In this document: one piece after another, positions 54,479 through 63,725 of the stretch | How positions within the stretch are numbered: position 1 is the stretch's first letter | Layout: the number at the start of each line of letters is the position of its first letter | DNA from: Acidobacteriota bacterium | GTDB lineage: Bacteria; Acidobacteriota; Terriglobia; Terriglobales; Acidobacteriaceae | Reading direction: 5' to 3' | DNA: 64,000 bases | NCBI GenBank assembly: GCA_003225055.1 | Contig: QIAU01000154.1 | Coordinates: forward strand, 20,586-84,585 | The notes under the pieces: model-generated | What the model saw: the letters and a program-made list of their open reading frames with translations, nothing else | Told to the model about the DNA's origin: nothing | Databases searched by the model: none | Program-made: the position numbers and the translations under genes

Positions 54479-56641
54479 TCAGCTAATCTTGAGTCCGCCC
54501 GGTACGAGGGGAAGGGTCCGCAGGCGCACGCCGCTGGCATCGAAAATGGCATTGCCGATCGCAGGTGCCAGACCAAGCATAGGCGTCTCGCCCGCACCGG
54601 CGGATGGCAGGTCCTTGCGGTCCAGGATGACGGATTCAATCACGGGCACATCGCTGAACCGTGGAACGCGATATTCGGAGAGTCGCCCGTTCAGAATCCT
54701 GCCGTTCTGGAACTGGATAGCCTCAAACAGCGCGCCGCCCAGTCCCATGATGTTCGCGCCCTCGATCTGGTTGTGCAGGTTGTCGGGATTGACCACGGCG
54801 CCGCACTCGAAAGCCGTGACCACGCGCAGGATCCGAACCTCTCCGGTTGTCCTGTCGACGCTGACTTCAACCGAGGTGGCAACGTTTCCGCCTTTTTCAA
54901 ATCCCCCGCCGATGCCAAAGCCGCGGCCAGCCGGTTTCTTTTGACCCCAGCCGAATTTCTTGGCCGCCGCCTCGAACACGGCGCGGAGGCGATCGTTCTT
55001 CAGATTCTTCAAGCGAAACTCCAGCGGGCCCATGTTCACGGAATGCGCCAGCTCATCCATGAAGCACTCACGGGCAAAATGATTCGCCGTCGCCGCCAGT
55101 CCTCGATACGATCCCTGCCGCAAGGGAGATCGCGTGGGATGGAAGAGAATTCGCTGATTGGGAATGTCGTAGAACGTCTGAATACCGGCGGCGCCGGAAT
55201 TGTAATTATGAAAATCCCAGGCGACGATGGTGCCGTCTTTCGCGAGGCCACCGGTGATGTCGATCACGCCGGCGGGCCGGAAGTATGCCCAGGCGAATTC
55301 TTCTTCGCGCGTCCAGGTCACTTTGACAGGCAGCTTGGCGGCGCGGGCGAGGCGGGCAGCTTCCATCGCGGTTTCTCCGGTGTGCTTGCCGCCGTAGGCC
55401 GAGCCCGTGTCCGGCATCAGCACCCGAACTTTCCCTTCGGAAAGACGGAATGCTTCGGCGAGTTCCTTACGCACACCGAACGGGCGCTGCGTCCCGGTCC
55501 AGACCGTCACTTCATCTCCTGACCACTGGGCCAGGGCGGCGCGCGGCTCGAGCGGTACGTGGGCGATGTAATTGACCGTATAGCTCTGCTCGATGCGGTG
55601 GTCGGCGGAAGAGAGAGCCTTCTCGACAGATCCCTGTTCGTGCTGCCTCGGATAGCCGGTGGGGTCTTCTCCTCCGATTTCGTTCTTCTTTAAGTACTCG
55701 AACAGCTCTTGGTTTGAAATCTGCGGGTCCGATTTCCATTCCGCCTTGATCGCGGCTAGCGCACGGGATGCAACTTCCCCGCTAGGCGCCGCTACTCCCA
55801 CAAAATTGCCGTCATGGACGACGACGACCCCGGGAATCTTCTCCGCTGCTTTGGTATCGAGCGCTGCGAGTGTCGCTCCGAAAGACGGTGGACGCAGAAT
55901 TTTGCCGTGCAGCATGTCGGGCAACTTCTGGTCGTAGGGGTAGCGATGCTTGCCGGTCACGAAGTCGCGGCCATCCACCTTGGGCAAGGACTTGCCCTGA
56001 ACCGTCCATTCCGTGGCGGGGACTAAGGGATCGACCTCCGGAATGGTCTCGGTCAGTTGCTGGCCTTTGACCAGCGCGGCGTATTCGATCGAATGTTGGC
56101 TTTGCGAGTCGGTAATCTTGCCCTCTGAAGCCACCAGCCGCTGGCGGTCGACTTGCCAATGCTTCGCTGCCAGGCCAATCAGCAGATCACGCGCCGCAGC
56201 GGAGACTTTTCTCAGTTGCAGGTTCATAGTGGGCGTGGTGCGGCTGCCGAAGGTGCCCATGTCAAAGGGCGTCAGCTTGGTGTCGCCCATGACCAGCTGG
56301 ATTTTTTCGATCGGCACTTTCAACTCTTCGGCGACGGCCTGCGTCAGCGAGCTGCGGATGTTCTGTCCAACCTCCACTTTGCCGGTATAGACCGTGACCA
56401 GGTCGTTCTCTCCGATGTGCAGCCAGACGCCGATTTCCTTGGGGAGAGGTTCCATGCGGGGCCGGCCGGCACCGGACTCCTGGAAGGCATGCGCATCTTT
56501 CAATACAGAAACGACCAGAACCCCCGCTCCAAGCAATTTGAAGAACTCACGCCGGTCGAGCTCGAACGAATACGAAGGGGCACGGTTAAGCTCATAACGT
56601 TCGGGCTCCACCAAGGACTGCAATTTCTCATTCGCGCTCAT
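54479..56641 (-). CDS. Molybdopterin-binding subunit of a xanthine-oxidase-family hydroxylase
   Basis: A 720-residue large subunit like isoquinoline 1-oxidoreductase beta or periplasmic aldehyde dehydrogenase. The N-terminal DRREFFKLLGAGVLVVSVL is a Tat-type signal, so the folded enzyme is exported. Molybdopterin-binding stretches include GTFGSRTTPTM, GTQRPFGVR, GSAYGGKHTGE, RGLAATANHFARECFMDEL, and near the end PSAGAGETPMLGLAPAIGNA, which carries the catalytic-glutamate region. ATG 56641 overlaps the 2Fe-2S subunit stop as ATGA. Oxidises an aldehyde or N-heterocycle with electrons passed to the 2Fe-2S subunit; no FAD subunit is present, as in isoquinoline-type enzymes. Confidence 0.9.
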   Translation of the reverse strand: MSANEKLQSLVEPERYELNRAPSYSFELDRREFFKLLGAGVLVVSVLKDAHAFQESGAGRPRMEPLPKEIGVWLHIGENDLVTVYTGKVEVGQNIRSSLTQAVAEELKVPIEKIQLVMGDTKLTPFDMGTFGSRTTPTMNLQLRKVSAAARDLLIGLAAKHWQVDRQRLVASEGKITDSQSQHSIEYAALVKGQQLTETIPEVDPLVPATEWTVQGKSLPKVDGRDFVTGKHRYPYDQKLPDMLHGKILRPPSFGATLAALDTKAAEKIPGVVVVHDGNFVGVAAPSGEVASRALAAIKAEWKSDPQISNQELFEYLKKNEIGGEDPTGYPRQHEQGSVEKALSSADHRIEQSYTVNYIAHVPLEPRAALAQWSGDEVTVWTGTQRPFGVRKELAEAFRLSEGKVRVLMPDTGSAYGGKHTGETAMEAARLARAAKLPVKVTWTREEEFAWAYFRPAGVIDITGGLAKDGTIVAWDFHNYNSGAAGIQTFYDIPNQRILFHPTRSPLRQGSYRGLAATANHFARECFMDELAHSVNMGPLEFRLKNLKNDRLRAVFEAAAKKFGWGQKKPAGRGFGIGGGFEKGGNVATSVEVSVDRTTGEVRILRVVTAFECGAVVNPDNLHNQIEGANIMGLGGALFEAIQFQNGRILNGRLSEYRVPRFSDVPVIESVILDRKDLPSAGAGETPMLGLAPAIGNAIFDASGVRLRTLPLVPGGLKIS

Positions 56642-57114
56642 AGGCCAGCCTCCTTCACGGCTTTTGCGGCCCTCTGAATAGCAGCCACAATGCGGGGATG
56701 AGTGCCACAGCGACAAACATTTCCTTCCATGAAATCGGCAATCTCCGTCACTGAAGGGTTGGGCTTTTTGTTCAACAAGGAGACGGCCGACATGATCATG
56801 CCGGGCGTGCAATAGGCGCACTGCATAGCCTGCTCGTCCAGGAATGCCTGCTGCATGGGATGCAGGCGATCACCCTTGGCGAGGCCCTCGATGGTTGTGA
56901 TCTGGCGCCCGACAACGGTGCCTGCGCGCGTGACACAGGACCGCTGCGACTTGCCGTCGATCAGAACCGTGCATGCGCCGCATTGTCCTTCGCCGCAGCC
57001 GTACTTGGTTCCCGTCAGGTCCAGTTGATCGCGCAAGACGCTCAGCAGCGTGGTGTCGTTGTCGGCGTCGGCAGAATGAATATTCCCATTCACGTTGAGT
57101 TGAATTCTGGACAT
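56638..57114 (-). CDS. 2Fe-2S subunit of the molybdenum hydroxylase
   Basis: A 158-residue ferredoxin-like subunit. The plant-type cluster is in CGEGQCGACTVLIDGKSQRSC and the helical cluster in CAYCTPGMIM and GNVCRCGTH. Length matches IorA/PaoA-like small subunits without a signal; it is likely carried out of the cytoplasm with its Tat-tagged partner. First gene of the two-gene unit. Confidence 0.92.
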   Translation of the reverse strand: MSRIQLNVNGNIHSADADNDTTLLSVLRDQLDLTGTKYGCGEGQCGACTVLIDGKSQRSCVTRAGTVVGRQITTIEGLAKGDRLHPMQQAFLDEQAMQCAYCTPGMIMSAVSLLNKKPNPSVTEIADFMEGNVCRCGTHPRIVAAIQRAAKAVKEAGL

Positions 57115-57424
57115 GCGACAACCTCAAGAGGCGGGATTTATAGCGTAATTAATGATATACCCTTCGCGACTCTGGTTCAGGATCAGGAGAATAACTTCGC
57201 CGTTTGGACCGTTGAGCGACTGCTCTCTTTGGTTTGCCCGGTCGCTTGATGCTGCCGAAATGCGATTGGAAGAGCGAACGGAAGTCTTATGCGGAGCCTG
57301 TGACTCTGAGTCTCCTCAGGCGAGAAGAGATCTATTCTAGGCTATCGGTGTCCGTCAGACACGGGGTGTTGGCAGGATGGCGGTGGGTGATTAGAATCGG
57401 GCGTTCGCTGCGAGGATCGGCGTA
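57115..57424. other. Intergenic region between divergent units
   Basis: 310 bp between the hydroxylase genes (minus) and the TonB-dependent receptor (plus). It should hold both promoters. A/T-rich bases at 57135-57160 are the best candidate. No gene seen. Confidence 0.5.
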
Positions 57425-59671
57425 ATGCATCTTCCTCTGGCAGTGTCTGCCGTCTTCTTATTTTCGTTCGGAATTTCTCTTCACGCAGCGGAAATCAAAG
57501 GCAAGGTAACCAACGTGGTCGGGGGCGAAGCCCTTGGCCGGATCGAAGTGTCCGTACTCGATTTAAAGGTCGAGACGAGGACCGCGGCGGACGGCACGTT
57601 CACCATACCCAATCTGCCAGCGGGAAACTATGTGCTGCGGGTGAATGCTGTGGGGTACCGGCTGCTTACCGTGCCGTTCGCGCTGGCGACGGCGAACGAA
57701 GTGAAAGAATTCTCGGTGGTCATGGTGCCCGACAACTTTCGGCGGACCGACACCGTGGAAGTGACGGCAGATGTGTTCCAGGCGGGGGACTCGCCCGCGG
57801 TGGTGGAGCAGAACCTGACCAGCTCGGAGGTGCGGGAGGCATCGACCGTGCTGGCGGACGATCCGTTTCGAGCGATCCAGGCATTGCCCGGAGTGTCGGC
57901 TTCAGGGAATAACGAACTGCTGGCGGAGTTTTCCGTCATGGGCGCGCCCTTCAGCGAGGTTGGCCTTTACCTGGATGACGTGCTGCTCGAGAGCCCGTTT
58001 CACAAGGTACCCAGCGTACAGAACGGAGCATCGCTGAGTTTGCTGACCAGTGAGATAACCGAGGAGATGAGGCTGCTGGCGGTCGCATATCCGGAGAAGT
58101 ACGGAGATCAGGTCGGGGCGGCGCTGGAGATCCGCACCCGGGACGGGAGCCGGACGAGTCCTCTGTTTCGCGTGTCGCTGGGAATGGGGGACAGCGATGC
58201 CTTGGCGGAGGGAGGGCTGGGACGAGAAAAGCGAGGGTCGTGGCTGGTGTCAGCGCGGAGGAGCTACCTGGGATATCTGGTGCGGAACCTGATCCGGCCG
58301 GATTTTGCCGATATATCGTTCTACGATGGCAACCTGAAGTTAACTTATGAAGTCACGCCGAGTCATACATTGACGCTGTTCGGGTTAGGGGGGCATACCC
58401 ACGTGGACGATGTGACGGCAACTACGCCGACGGGCATAAGAACGGCGAGCACCGACTTCGCCTTCCTGCGGACGGGATGGCGGTGGAGCGTGAATCCGCA
58501 TCTCTTGTTGGACAATCGAGTGGCGTACATTCAGCAGCCGTACGTGCAGAGCAATCTGTTCGGGCAGGTGTTGAGCCACGATTCGTACGGAGAGTGGGTG
58601 GCGGGGAGCACGGTGGTATGGGGATGGAGCAGGAATTCGACGCTGGATGCAGGCGGGACGTTGCGGCGACTAGCGGATCATTTCACTTCGTATACACCGA
58701 ATATCCTGCTGGGGAACTATACAACGAAGCAAGATGCGCTGCGGGAGAGCGGGTACGCACAACAGAGTTCGAGCCTGTTCGGCGATCGCCTCCATGTGAT
58801 GGGAGGAATTAGGCTGGATGGGCGCGAAGACCTCCGCATGCCTCCATTCTCGGCCCAGGGGTCAGTTGCTTGGAAGCTAGCGCGGGCAACCCAGGTCCAG
58901 TTCGGGATCGGAAAGTACGCACAACTGCATTTTCCGGATTTCGAGTTTGGGCAAGGGATGTCGTGCTCCGGGATTTCGAGCTCGTATCAGAGATCGAATC
59001 ACTACTCGGGGGCGGTGGAGCAACGGGTAGGAGAAAACACTCGGGTTCGGGTGCAGATATTTGACCGGCAGAGCCGTGAGTTTACAGTGACCAGCGGAGG
59101 GCAGCAGTGTCCGTTTCCGCTCCTCGAGGGCACGAGGCAACCCGTGCGGAATTATTCCCGCGGAGTCCAGGTCATGCTGCAGAGGCGAAGCGCCAACCGA
59201 TTGTCGGGGTGGGTCGGATACACGTTCGCGCGCGCGAAAGAGAGTTTTCTTCTTGACCAGGCACCCCAGGGTCCTAAATACAGCCCATATTTCACGAGTT
59301 ATTCGGATCAGCCGCATTCGGTGAATGCATTTGCGGCGTATTGTTTGAAGCCAACCGTGAGTCTAAGCGGAAAGCTGCTGTATGGATCTGGGTACCCCGT
59401 GGTAAGCGGGCTACAGTTGGCTTCGTCAGGAGGATTTCAGCCTACTCCGGTGGTGCGGCTGGGGAACTATGTGCGCGCCGATTTTCGAGCGGACAAGTGC
59501 TGGGCGTTCCGCCGTTGGAAGACAACTTTGTATGGCGAAATTCTCAACCTGACCAATCACGACAACCGGATTATCAACTTCGTCGAGTTCCTGCCGAACC
59601 GGCAGGCGGTAGTGCACGCGCAGAGAGCACTGCCGATTACGCCGACAGCGGGCATGGTGTTTGAGTTTTGA
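57425..59671 (+). CDS. TonB-dependent outer-membrane receptor
   Basis: A 748-residue receptor. Signal peptide to about residue 22. A carboxypeptidase-regulatory-like beta-sandwich (about 23-105) precedes the plug (about 115-235), as in many Acidobacteriota receptors. The plug shows DDPFRAIQALPGVSASG and GLYLDDVLLESPFHKVP. The rest is a beta-barrel ending PTAGMVFEF with a C-terminal aromatic. Substrate unknown; likely energised by one of the TonB-like proteins in the window. Confidence 0.88.
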   Translation: MHLPLAVSAVFLFSFGISLHAAEIKGKVTNVVGGEALGRIEVSVLDLKVETRTAADGTFTIPNLPAGNYVLRVNAVGYRLLTVPFALATANEVKEFSVVMVPDNFRRTDTVEVTADVFQAGDSPAVVEQNLTSSEVREASTVLADDPFRAIQALPGVSASGNNELLAEFSVMGAPFSEVGLYLDDVLLESPFHKVPSVQNGASLSLLTSEITEEMRLLAVAYPEKYGDQVGAALEIRTRDGSRTSPLFRVSLGMGDSDALAEGGLGREKRGSWLVSARRSYLGYLVRNLIRPDFADISFYDGNLKLTYEVTPSHTLTLFGLGGHTHVDDVTATTPTGIRTASTDFAFLRTGWRWSVNPHLLLDNRVAYIQQPYVQSNLFGQVLSHDSYGEWVAGSTVVWGWSRNSTLDAGGTLRRLADHFTSYTPNILLGNYTTKQDALRESGYAQQSSSLFGDRLHVMGGIRLDGREDLRMPPFSAQGSVAWKLARATQVQFGIGKYAQLHFPDFEFGQGMSCSGISSSYQRSNHYSGAVEQRVGENTRVRVQIFDRQSREFTVTSGGQQCPFPLLEGTRQPVRNYSRGVQVMLQRRSANRLSGWVGYTFARAKESFLLDQAPQGPKYSPYFTSYSDQPHSVNAFAAYCLKPTVSLSGKLLYGSGYPVVSGLQLASSGGFQPTPVVRLGNYVRADFRADKCWAFRRWKTTLYGEILNLTNHDNRIINFVEFLPNRQAVVHAQRALPITPTAGMVFEF

Positions 59672-59696
59672 GGGGAACGCGGCGTGACGGGCATAG

Positions 59697-59908
59697 TTGG
59701 CCTGCCATGTGCGAAGGTTAACCGCCCGCCTCCGGCACGTCGCTGAATTCGCCCAACATTTTCATCACTCGCCGGATCAGCTCGGAGCCGACGATATTCG
59801 TCGCTACCAACTGTTCCTGATTCAGGAAAAGAAGCTGGCGTGGTCAACCTACAACCAGATCGTTTGTGCCCTGCGCTTCTTCTGTGCCAAGACTTCGAGG
59901 GAACGCTG
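59697..59908 (+). pseudogene. Tyrosine recombinase N-terminal fragment
   Basis: EFAQHFHHSPDQLGADDIRRY and KKLAWSTYNQIVCALRFF are the SAM-like core-binding domain of a phage/IS-type integrase. The catalytic domain is absent and the sequence switches near 59905 to an SBBP-repeat fragment. Confidence 0.7.
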
Positions 59909-60120
59909 CTGGTTCTGCGCTGGTCTACTCGAGCGTGATTGGTGGCAGCGCTAGTGACCAAGGGCACGGGATCGCCGTGGATAGTTTGGGAAATGCCTAT
60001 TTGACGGGTTTCACGCAATCGGCAGACTTCCCGCAGCGCAACCAGATTTCGGGTGCCTGTCTGGAAGGCTGTGGAAGTTCATTCAATCAAGACACCTTCG
60101 TCGTCAAAGTTGCGCCATAG
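59909..60120 (+). pseudogene. SBBP-repeat beta-propeller protein fragment
   Basis: In the frame shifted from the integrase piece: LVYSSVIGGSASDQGHGIA then DSLGNAYLTGFTQSADFP, one SBBP-type blade, ending TAG at 60120. There is no signal peptide or start of its own. Confidence 0.7.
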
Positions 60121-60262
60121 TATAGTAGGCGAATATCCAACCTCATTTCCGCCTGGTCCTGGGGGGACCGGCACGATTTAGTCCACTGCGAGTACGCTCG
60201 GAAATTCTGTGTGCTGGGCGTTTTTCCAGAGTGCAAGCCTAAGCACCAGCTGCCGATACCCG

Positions 60263-60607
60263 CTAGACTGGCTGCTTTGCCGGAGCCAAAGCAATCAGGG
60301 CAACACCAATGATAACGAGCGCAGCGACGCCCAGCAGTTCTCCGTGTTCGATCACTTTCCGGTACGCCTGGACCGCCATAAGAGAAGCGTGAGCGAGATT
60401 CGACCATGCCGTGAAAGCGATCAGGCTACGATTCGCCAAGGGGTTGCGCGCTGCCAGCAGCAAGAAAATCCCAAGTGTAACGTAGAGGCTGAGCATCATC
60501 GCCAACGCAGGGTCTCGCCCAAAAAACATCGTCAATGGATAAACTCCAGTCAAAAAAATCAATCCCACCACTAGCAACACGACCTTCAGCGCCCGTTCTC
60601 GAATCAT
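60263..60607 (-). CDS. Small four-helix membrane protein (DUF6632-like)
   Basis: 114 residues with four hydrophobic helices (ALKVVLLVVGLIFLTGVYPLT, SLYVTLGIFLLLAA, IAFTAWSNLAHASLMAV, GVAALVIIGVALIALAP). AGGAGGTCACA precedes the ATG. It resembles the small membrane family common in Acidobacteriota; function unknown. Confidence 0.7.
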   Translation of the reverse strand: MIRERALKVVLLVVGLIFLTGVYPLTMFFGRDPALAMMLSLYVTLGIFLLLAARNPLANRSLIAFTAWSNLAHASLMAVQAYRKVIEHGELLGVAALVIIGVALIALAPAKQPV

Positions 60608-60748
60608 TGTGACCTCCTGGGTGACCGGCGTGAGTCTTACGTGGATGGCTCGGAACCGGTCAACGAAACCAGAGTATCCGATTAGGCGGTGCCGGGCCCT
60701 AGGATTCAGGCGGAGCGGGCGTGCGGAATATACGCCGCGCCTAACGCG

Positions 60749-61123
60749 TCACTTACAAACGAGAGTGGCAGATGGGAACGGGTGTTCGAGAGCGGTGCCA
60801 GAGTAACTGATCGTTGCCGGTGTGGAGGTCGCATTCAGGCACGTCGCCAGCCCTTGCGTCGGGGGTTGATTACTGATTGTGGTATTCACCGGGTCAGAGG
60901 TTGACCACACGCCAGCACGGTCTGGAAACTTGGGGCAATGGCCTTTTTCGTTGGACATAGCCGAAAACTGCACTTGGTTTCTGGGTGCTGCCGCGCTGTG
61001 GTCAGCCGTCGCGTTGGGCGGAACGATAGCCGTAGTGATCGTGCAGGTGTTGCTCGAAGCACCACAGGCGGCCATCACCACACATGAGAATAGCAGGGAT
61101 AAGGGCCAACGTGCTTGGCGCAT
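60749..61123 (-). CDS. Small secreted lipoprotein of unknown function
   Basis: 124 residues. Signal with lipobox VVMAAC (Cys near 20). The mature part is Thr/Ser/Ala-rich with several cysteines and a GVWSTSDPVNTTI strand, like a lone Ig-type domain. ATG 61123 has GGAGG eight bases upstream; the open frame to 61192 is not supported. Confidence 0.65.
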   Translation of the reverse strand: MRQARWPLSLLFSCVVMAACGASSNTCTITTAIVPPNATADHSAAAPRNQVQFSAMSNEKGHCPKFPDRAGVWSTSDPVNTTISNQPPTQGLATCLNATSTPATISYSGTALEHPFPSATLVCK

Positions 61124-61649
61124 TCTAAGAACCTCCGCTCGGCCTAAGTGTAACCCCGTTTTCACTCTGCCAAAGCGCTCGGGGGGTGCCATGAATCGTT
61201 GTGTTGTTTATCTTCCACGTAAACTGCCTCAAAAGAAGCCGAGAGCGGCGCGGTCTGACTTTGCCACGATTTCGTCGGGCCATTTATGAAGCAGCTTCTA
61301 GCTTTTGCTAGGCATTTCTTGTGACATCTATAACAACAATGTGAAGTGTTGCGTTGTACTGGTGCCAGATCTTTGGGAACGGCGCAGTGATGAAAGCCTT
61401 TTCACAGTATGCGAACAGACGAAATAGGTGTATAGCCGCTGCCCAATTTGAAGTCAAGAAAAAGGAGCGTGAGGAGGGATCATGGAATCGCAGTACAGCT
61501 CGGTAAGGTAGATGAGGCACTTTGGCTCGATGGCACTCTACTCTCTTGCTCCCTTGCACTCACCTGAAGGGAGGTACAAAATCGAGTTTGGTCCCTCAGA
61601 ACCAATGAACCACTCAAGGTGTCACTCAAGGAGACGAGGAACTGCGATA
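61124..61649. other. Intergenic region without clear genes
   Basis: About 520 bp, with only short unsupported frames. It may be decayed sequence next to the IS110 fragment. Confidence 0.4.
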
Positions 61650-61830
61650 ACTGTGGACCAGTTTTGGTGGCGTCCCCTCGATCGGTCTTAACTCGATCTC
61701 CAGGCTTCACCGCTACCAGGGTCCAGGTCACTCCCCGCGCCGTCAATTGCCAGTACAGCACTCCAGTACAGCGCATAGCCCATGGGAACCGCTTCGTCGC
61801 ACACTCGGTCGTTCCATGATGACTAGTCGG
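61650..61830 (-). pseudogene. IS110-family transposase fragment
   Basis: Reading minus strand: VCDEAVPMGYALYW, then LYWQLTARGVTWTLVAVKPGD and RVKTDRGDATK, the N-terminal DEDD part of an IS110 transposase with a small internal duplication. Nothing of the C-terminal half follows. Confidence 0.6.
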
Positions 61831-61885
61831 TTTTCAACGCCTAATTGATCTGTTTAGCACGGCGAGGCCTTGGCAACCGTTTTCT

Positions 61886-62404
61886 TCAGGGCTTTGGAGC
61901 GGGGGAAGCGCCCGGTGGTCCCGTGGGAAAGGGTCTTTCGGGCACGCCGTTGGTGTTCTGGAAAGCGGCGATCAACCATTTGCCCTCCCACTTTTGCAGA
62001 ACCTGGGTCTGAATACCTTGACGGGGCTCGAGAATGTCCTGTGGGGTTCTCGCGCCGACCATGGACCATCGGACGTGCGCTACCGCAATCTGGGGTGTCA
62101 GGAACTTCACCTTCACTTCAGTGATGGTTAAGGTGCTCTCTCGAAACACGTACGCGTAGGCAGCGGCGAGCTTCTGCTCGATCTCCGCACGTCCTTTCCA
62201 CCACCAGCCGACGACGTTCACTACGTCGCCATCTTCGGTAAACAGGTTGGCATATGCCTTGGCATCGTGGCGATTCCAGGCCTCCTGTTGCTGTGTCTCC
62301 AAATTACGAATGACAGCTTCATCCGGGCTGTGGTCACCACTAAAGACGGCGTGAGGGGAAGCCGCCAAGACAAGAAGCAAGAATCCCGGGAGCATTCGAT
62401 GCAT
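61886..62404 (-). CDS. Secreted SnoaL/DUF4440-like protein (SgcJ type)
   Basis: 172 residues. Signal peptide MHRMLPGFLLLVLAASPHAV. The body is a single NTF2/SnoaL-like fold: EAVIRNLETQQQEAWNRHDAK, YANLFTEDGDVVNVVGWWWKG and VLQKWEGKWLIAAFQNT. GAGG lies six bases before ATG 62404. Members bind small ligands or act as isomerases; nothing here selects a substrate. Confidence 0.75.
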   Translation of the reverse strand: MHRMLPGFLLLVLAASPHAVFSGDHSPDEAVIRNLETQQQEAWNRHDAKAYANLFTEDGDVVNVVGWWWKGRAEIEQKLAAAYAYVFRESTLTITEVKVKFLTPQIAVAHVRWSMVGARTPQDILEPRQGIQTQVLQKWEGKWLIAAFQNTNGVPERPFPTGPPGASPAPKP

Positions 62405-62587
62405 GTCGTACCTCGTCAGACCCATGAATCTAGACTGCAGCCACGACCATAACAATGGCTAGTTCTTCATCCCAGCCGTGAGCCCACCCGAATTGCCTTG
62501 CGACGTGGATTGTTGGCGGAACATCACCAACTATGGAGTTCTGAGCGTAGTCGATCTTCTCAGCAGTTATCTTGGGTCGCGATCGGT

Positions 62588-63418
62588 CTACACCGCTTGT
62601 GCTTTTTTCGGTGTCACCACGCCTTGGAATTCTAGCGGCAGGTGAGCATCCATCAACGAGGCGCCACCGTCCACGTCTATCAATTGACCTGTGATCCAAC
62701 CAGCCTCTGGCGAGCAGATTAGCGCCACCGCATTACCAATATCAGCAGGGGTGCCCAATCGTCCCATGGGAGTCCAGCCGCGCTCCTGCCATTCGCGCAA
62801 ACCAGTTTGAAACACTTCTGGCAGACTGTTCAACACGCTGTCTTCAATCCAGCCAGGACTGATGGTATTAACTGTTATCCGACGACTAGCCAACGCAACC
62901 GCGAAGTACCGCACTAAGACCTCCATCGCGGCTTTCGCCGCACCCATCGCCACCCATGGTTGCCAGCTGCCAAACCGCCCGCCGGGCGCGAACGTAATCG
63001 CAACAATCCTGCCACCCTCCGCCATTAGGGGGACCGCCTCCCGAACTCCGACCAGAAATGCTTTAGCTTGGGAATCCACCGCAATGTTCCAATGGTCAAG
63101 CGTGATCTCCATTGGCGGCTGATAGAAGGTTGGTGCCTCGGTTCGCGCATTGCTCACAAAAATGTCTAGCGACCCGAACTCCGATCGGACTTGCTGAAAA
63201 ATCCGGCGAACCTCATCCGGCTGGCAAACATCGGCTTGCACCAAAAATCCGTCCGACCCGAGCTCACGGATCTTTTCGAGTGTCGCTTGTGCCGCCTCCC
63301 GGTTACGATAGTAGTGGACTGCCACCCGCGCGCCCTTTTCCGCGAGCTTCAATGCGATACCTCGGCCAATACCCCTAGAGCTTCCCGTGACGACGGCATG
63401 CTTTCCTGCAAAGGACAT
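62588..63418 (-). CDS. SDR-family oxidoreductase lacking the usual catalytic tyrosine
   Basis: A 276-residue short-chain dehydrogenase-like protein. The NAD(P) motif TGSSRGIGRG (residues 11-20) and VSNARTEA are present, and GGASLMDAHLPLEF ends the core. Where SDRs have YxxxK (or Y-x6-K in enoyl reductases), this reads WQPWVAMGAAKAAME: the lysine stays, the tyrosine does not. It resembles FabL/enoyl-reductase types with RYFAVALA after the lysine. GGAGG lies five bases upstream of ATG 63418. It may be catalytically altered or a pseudo-enzyme. Confidence 0.82.
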   Translation of the reverse strand: MSFAGKHAVVTGSSRGIGRGIALKLAEKGARVAVHYYRNREAAQATLEKIRELGSDGFLVQADVCQPDEVRRIFQQVRSEFGSLDIFVSNARTEAPTFYQPPMEITLDHWNIAVDSQAKAFLVGVREAVPLMAEGGRIVAITFAPGGRFGSWQPWVAMGAAKAAMEVLVRYFAVALASRRITVNTISPGWIEDSVLNSLPEVFQTGLREWQERGWTPMGRLGTPADIGNAVALICSPEAGWITGQLIDVDGGASLMDAHLPLEFQGVVTPKKAQAV

Positions 63419-63474
63419 AAATACCTCCGGCGATTGCGGCGCAGCATGTTAGTGCCCTGGCCCGCAACGGTCAA

Positions 63475-63538
63475 GTGCTCTGCCTCCTCAGTGCTCTGCC
63501 TCCTCAGTGCTCTGCCTCCTCAGTGCTCTGCCTCCTCT
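63475..63538. repeat. 16-bp minisatellite (four copies)
   Basis: GTGCTCTGCCTCCTCA repeated at 63475, 63491, 63507 and 63523 (last base changed), followed by decayed CTGCCTGCTCT-type units to about 63580. Pyrimidine-rich on the plus strand, it lies 57 bp upstream of the SDR start. Confidence 0.85.
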
Positions 63539-63725
63539 GCCTGCTCTCTGCTCTGCCTGCTCTGCCTGCCCTTCCTGCTCTTGTCGTTAGAAGCACATGA
63601 TGTGTCCGGTTGATTTGGCCGCGGCGCAGTTAACGATAGTTGGGCGAAGAAGGGGCTGAGGAATACCAAGCCGGCAGGCGTTGTCGCCAGTATGCTGGAC
63701 CCGCAACGACCATGCGAGCCTGTGA

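Noticed and set aside
54437..55522. 361-codon open frame opposite the Mo-hydroxylase
   Set aside because: Opposite an enzyme with intact cofactor motifs; no independent support.
63475..63538. CRISPR-like array
   Set aside because: The repeats abut without spacers, so it is a minisatellite. No cas genes in the window.
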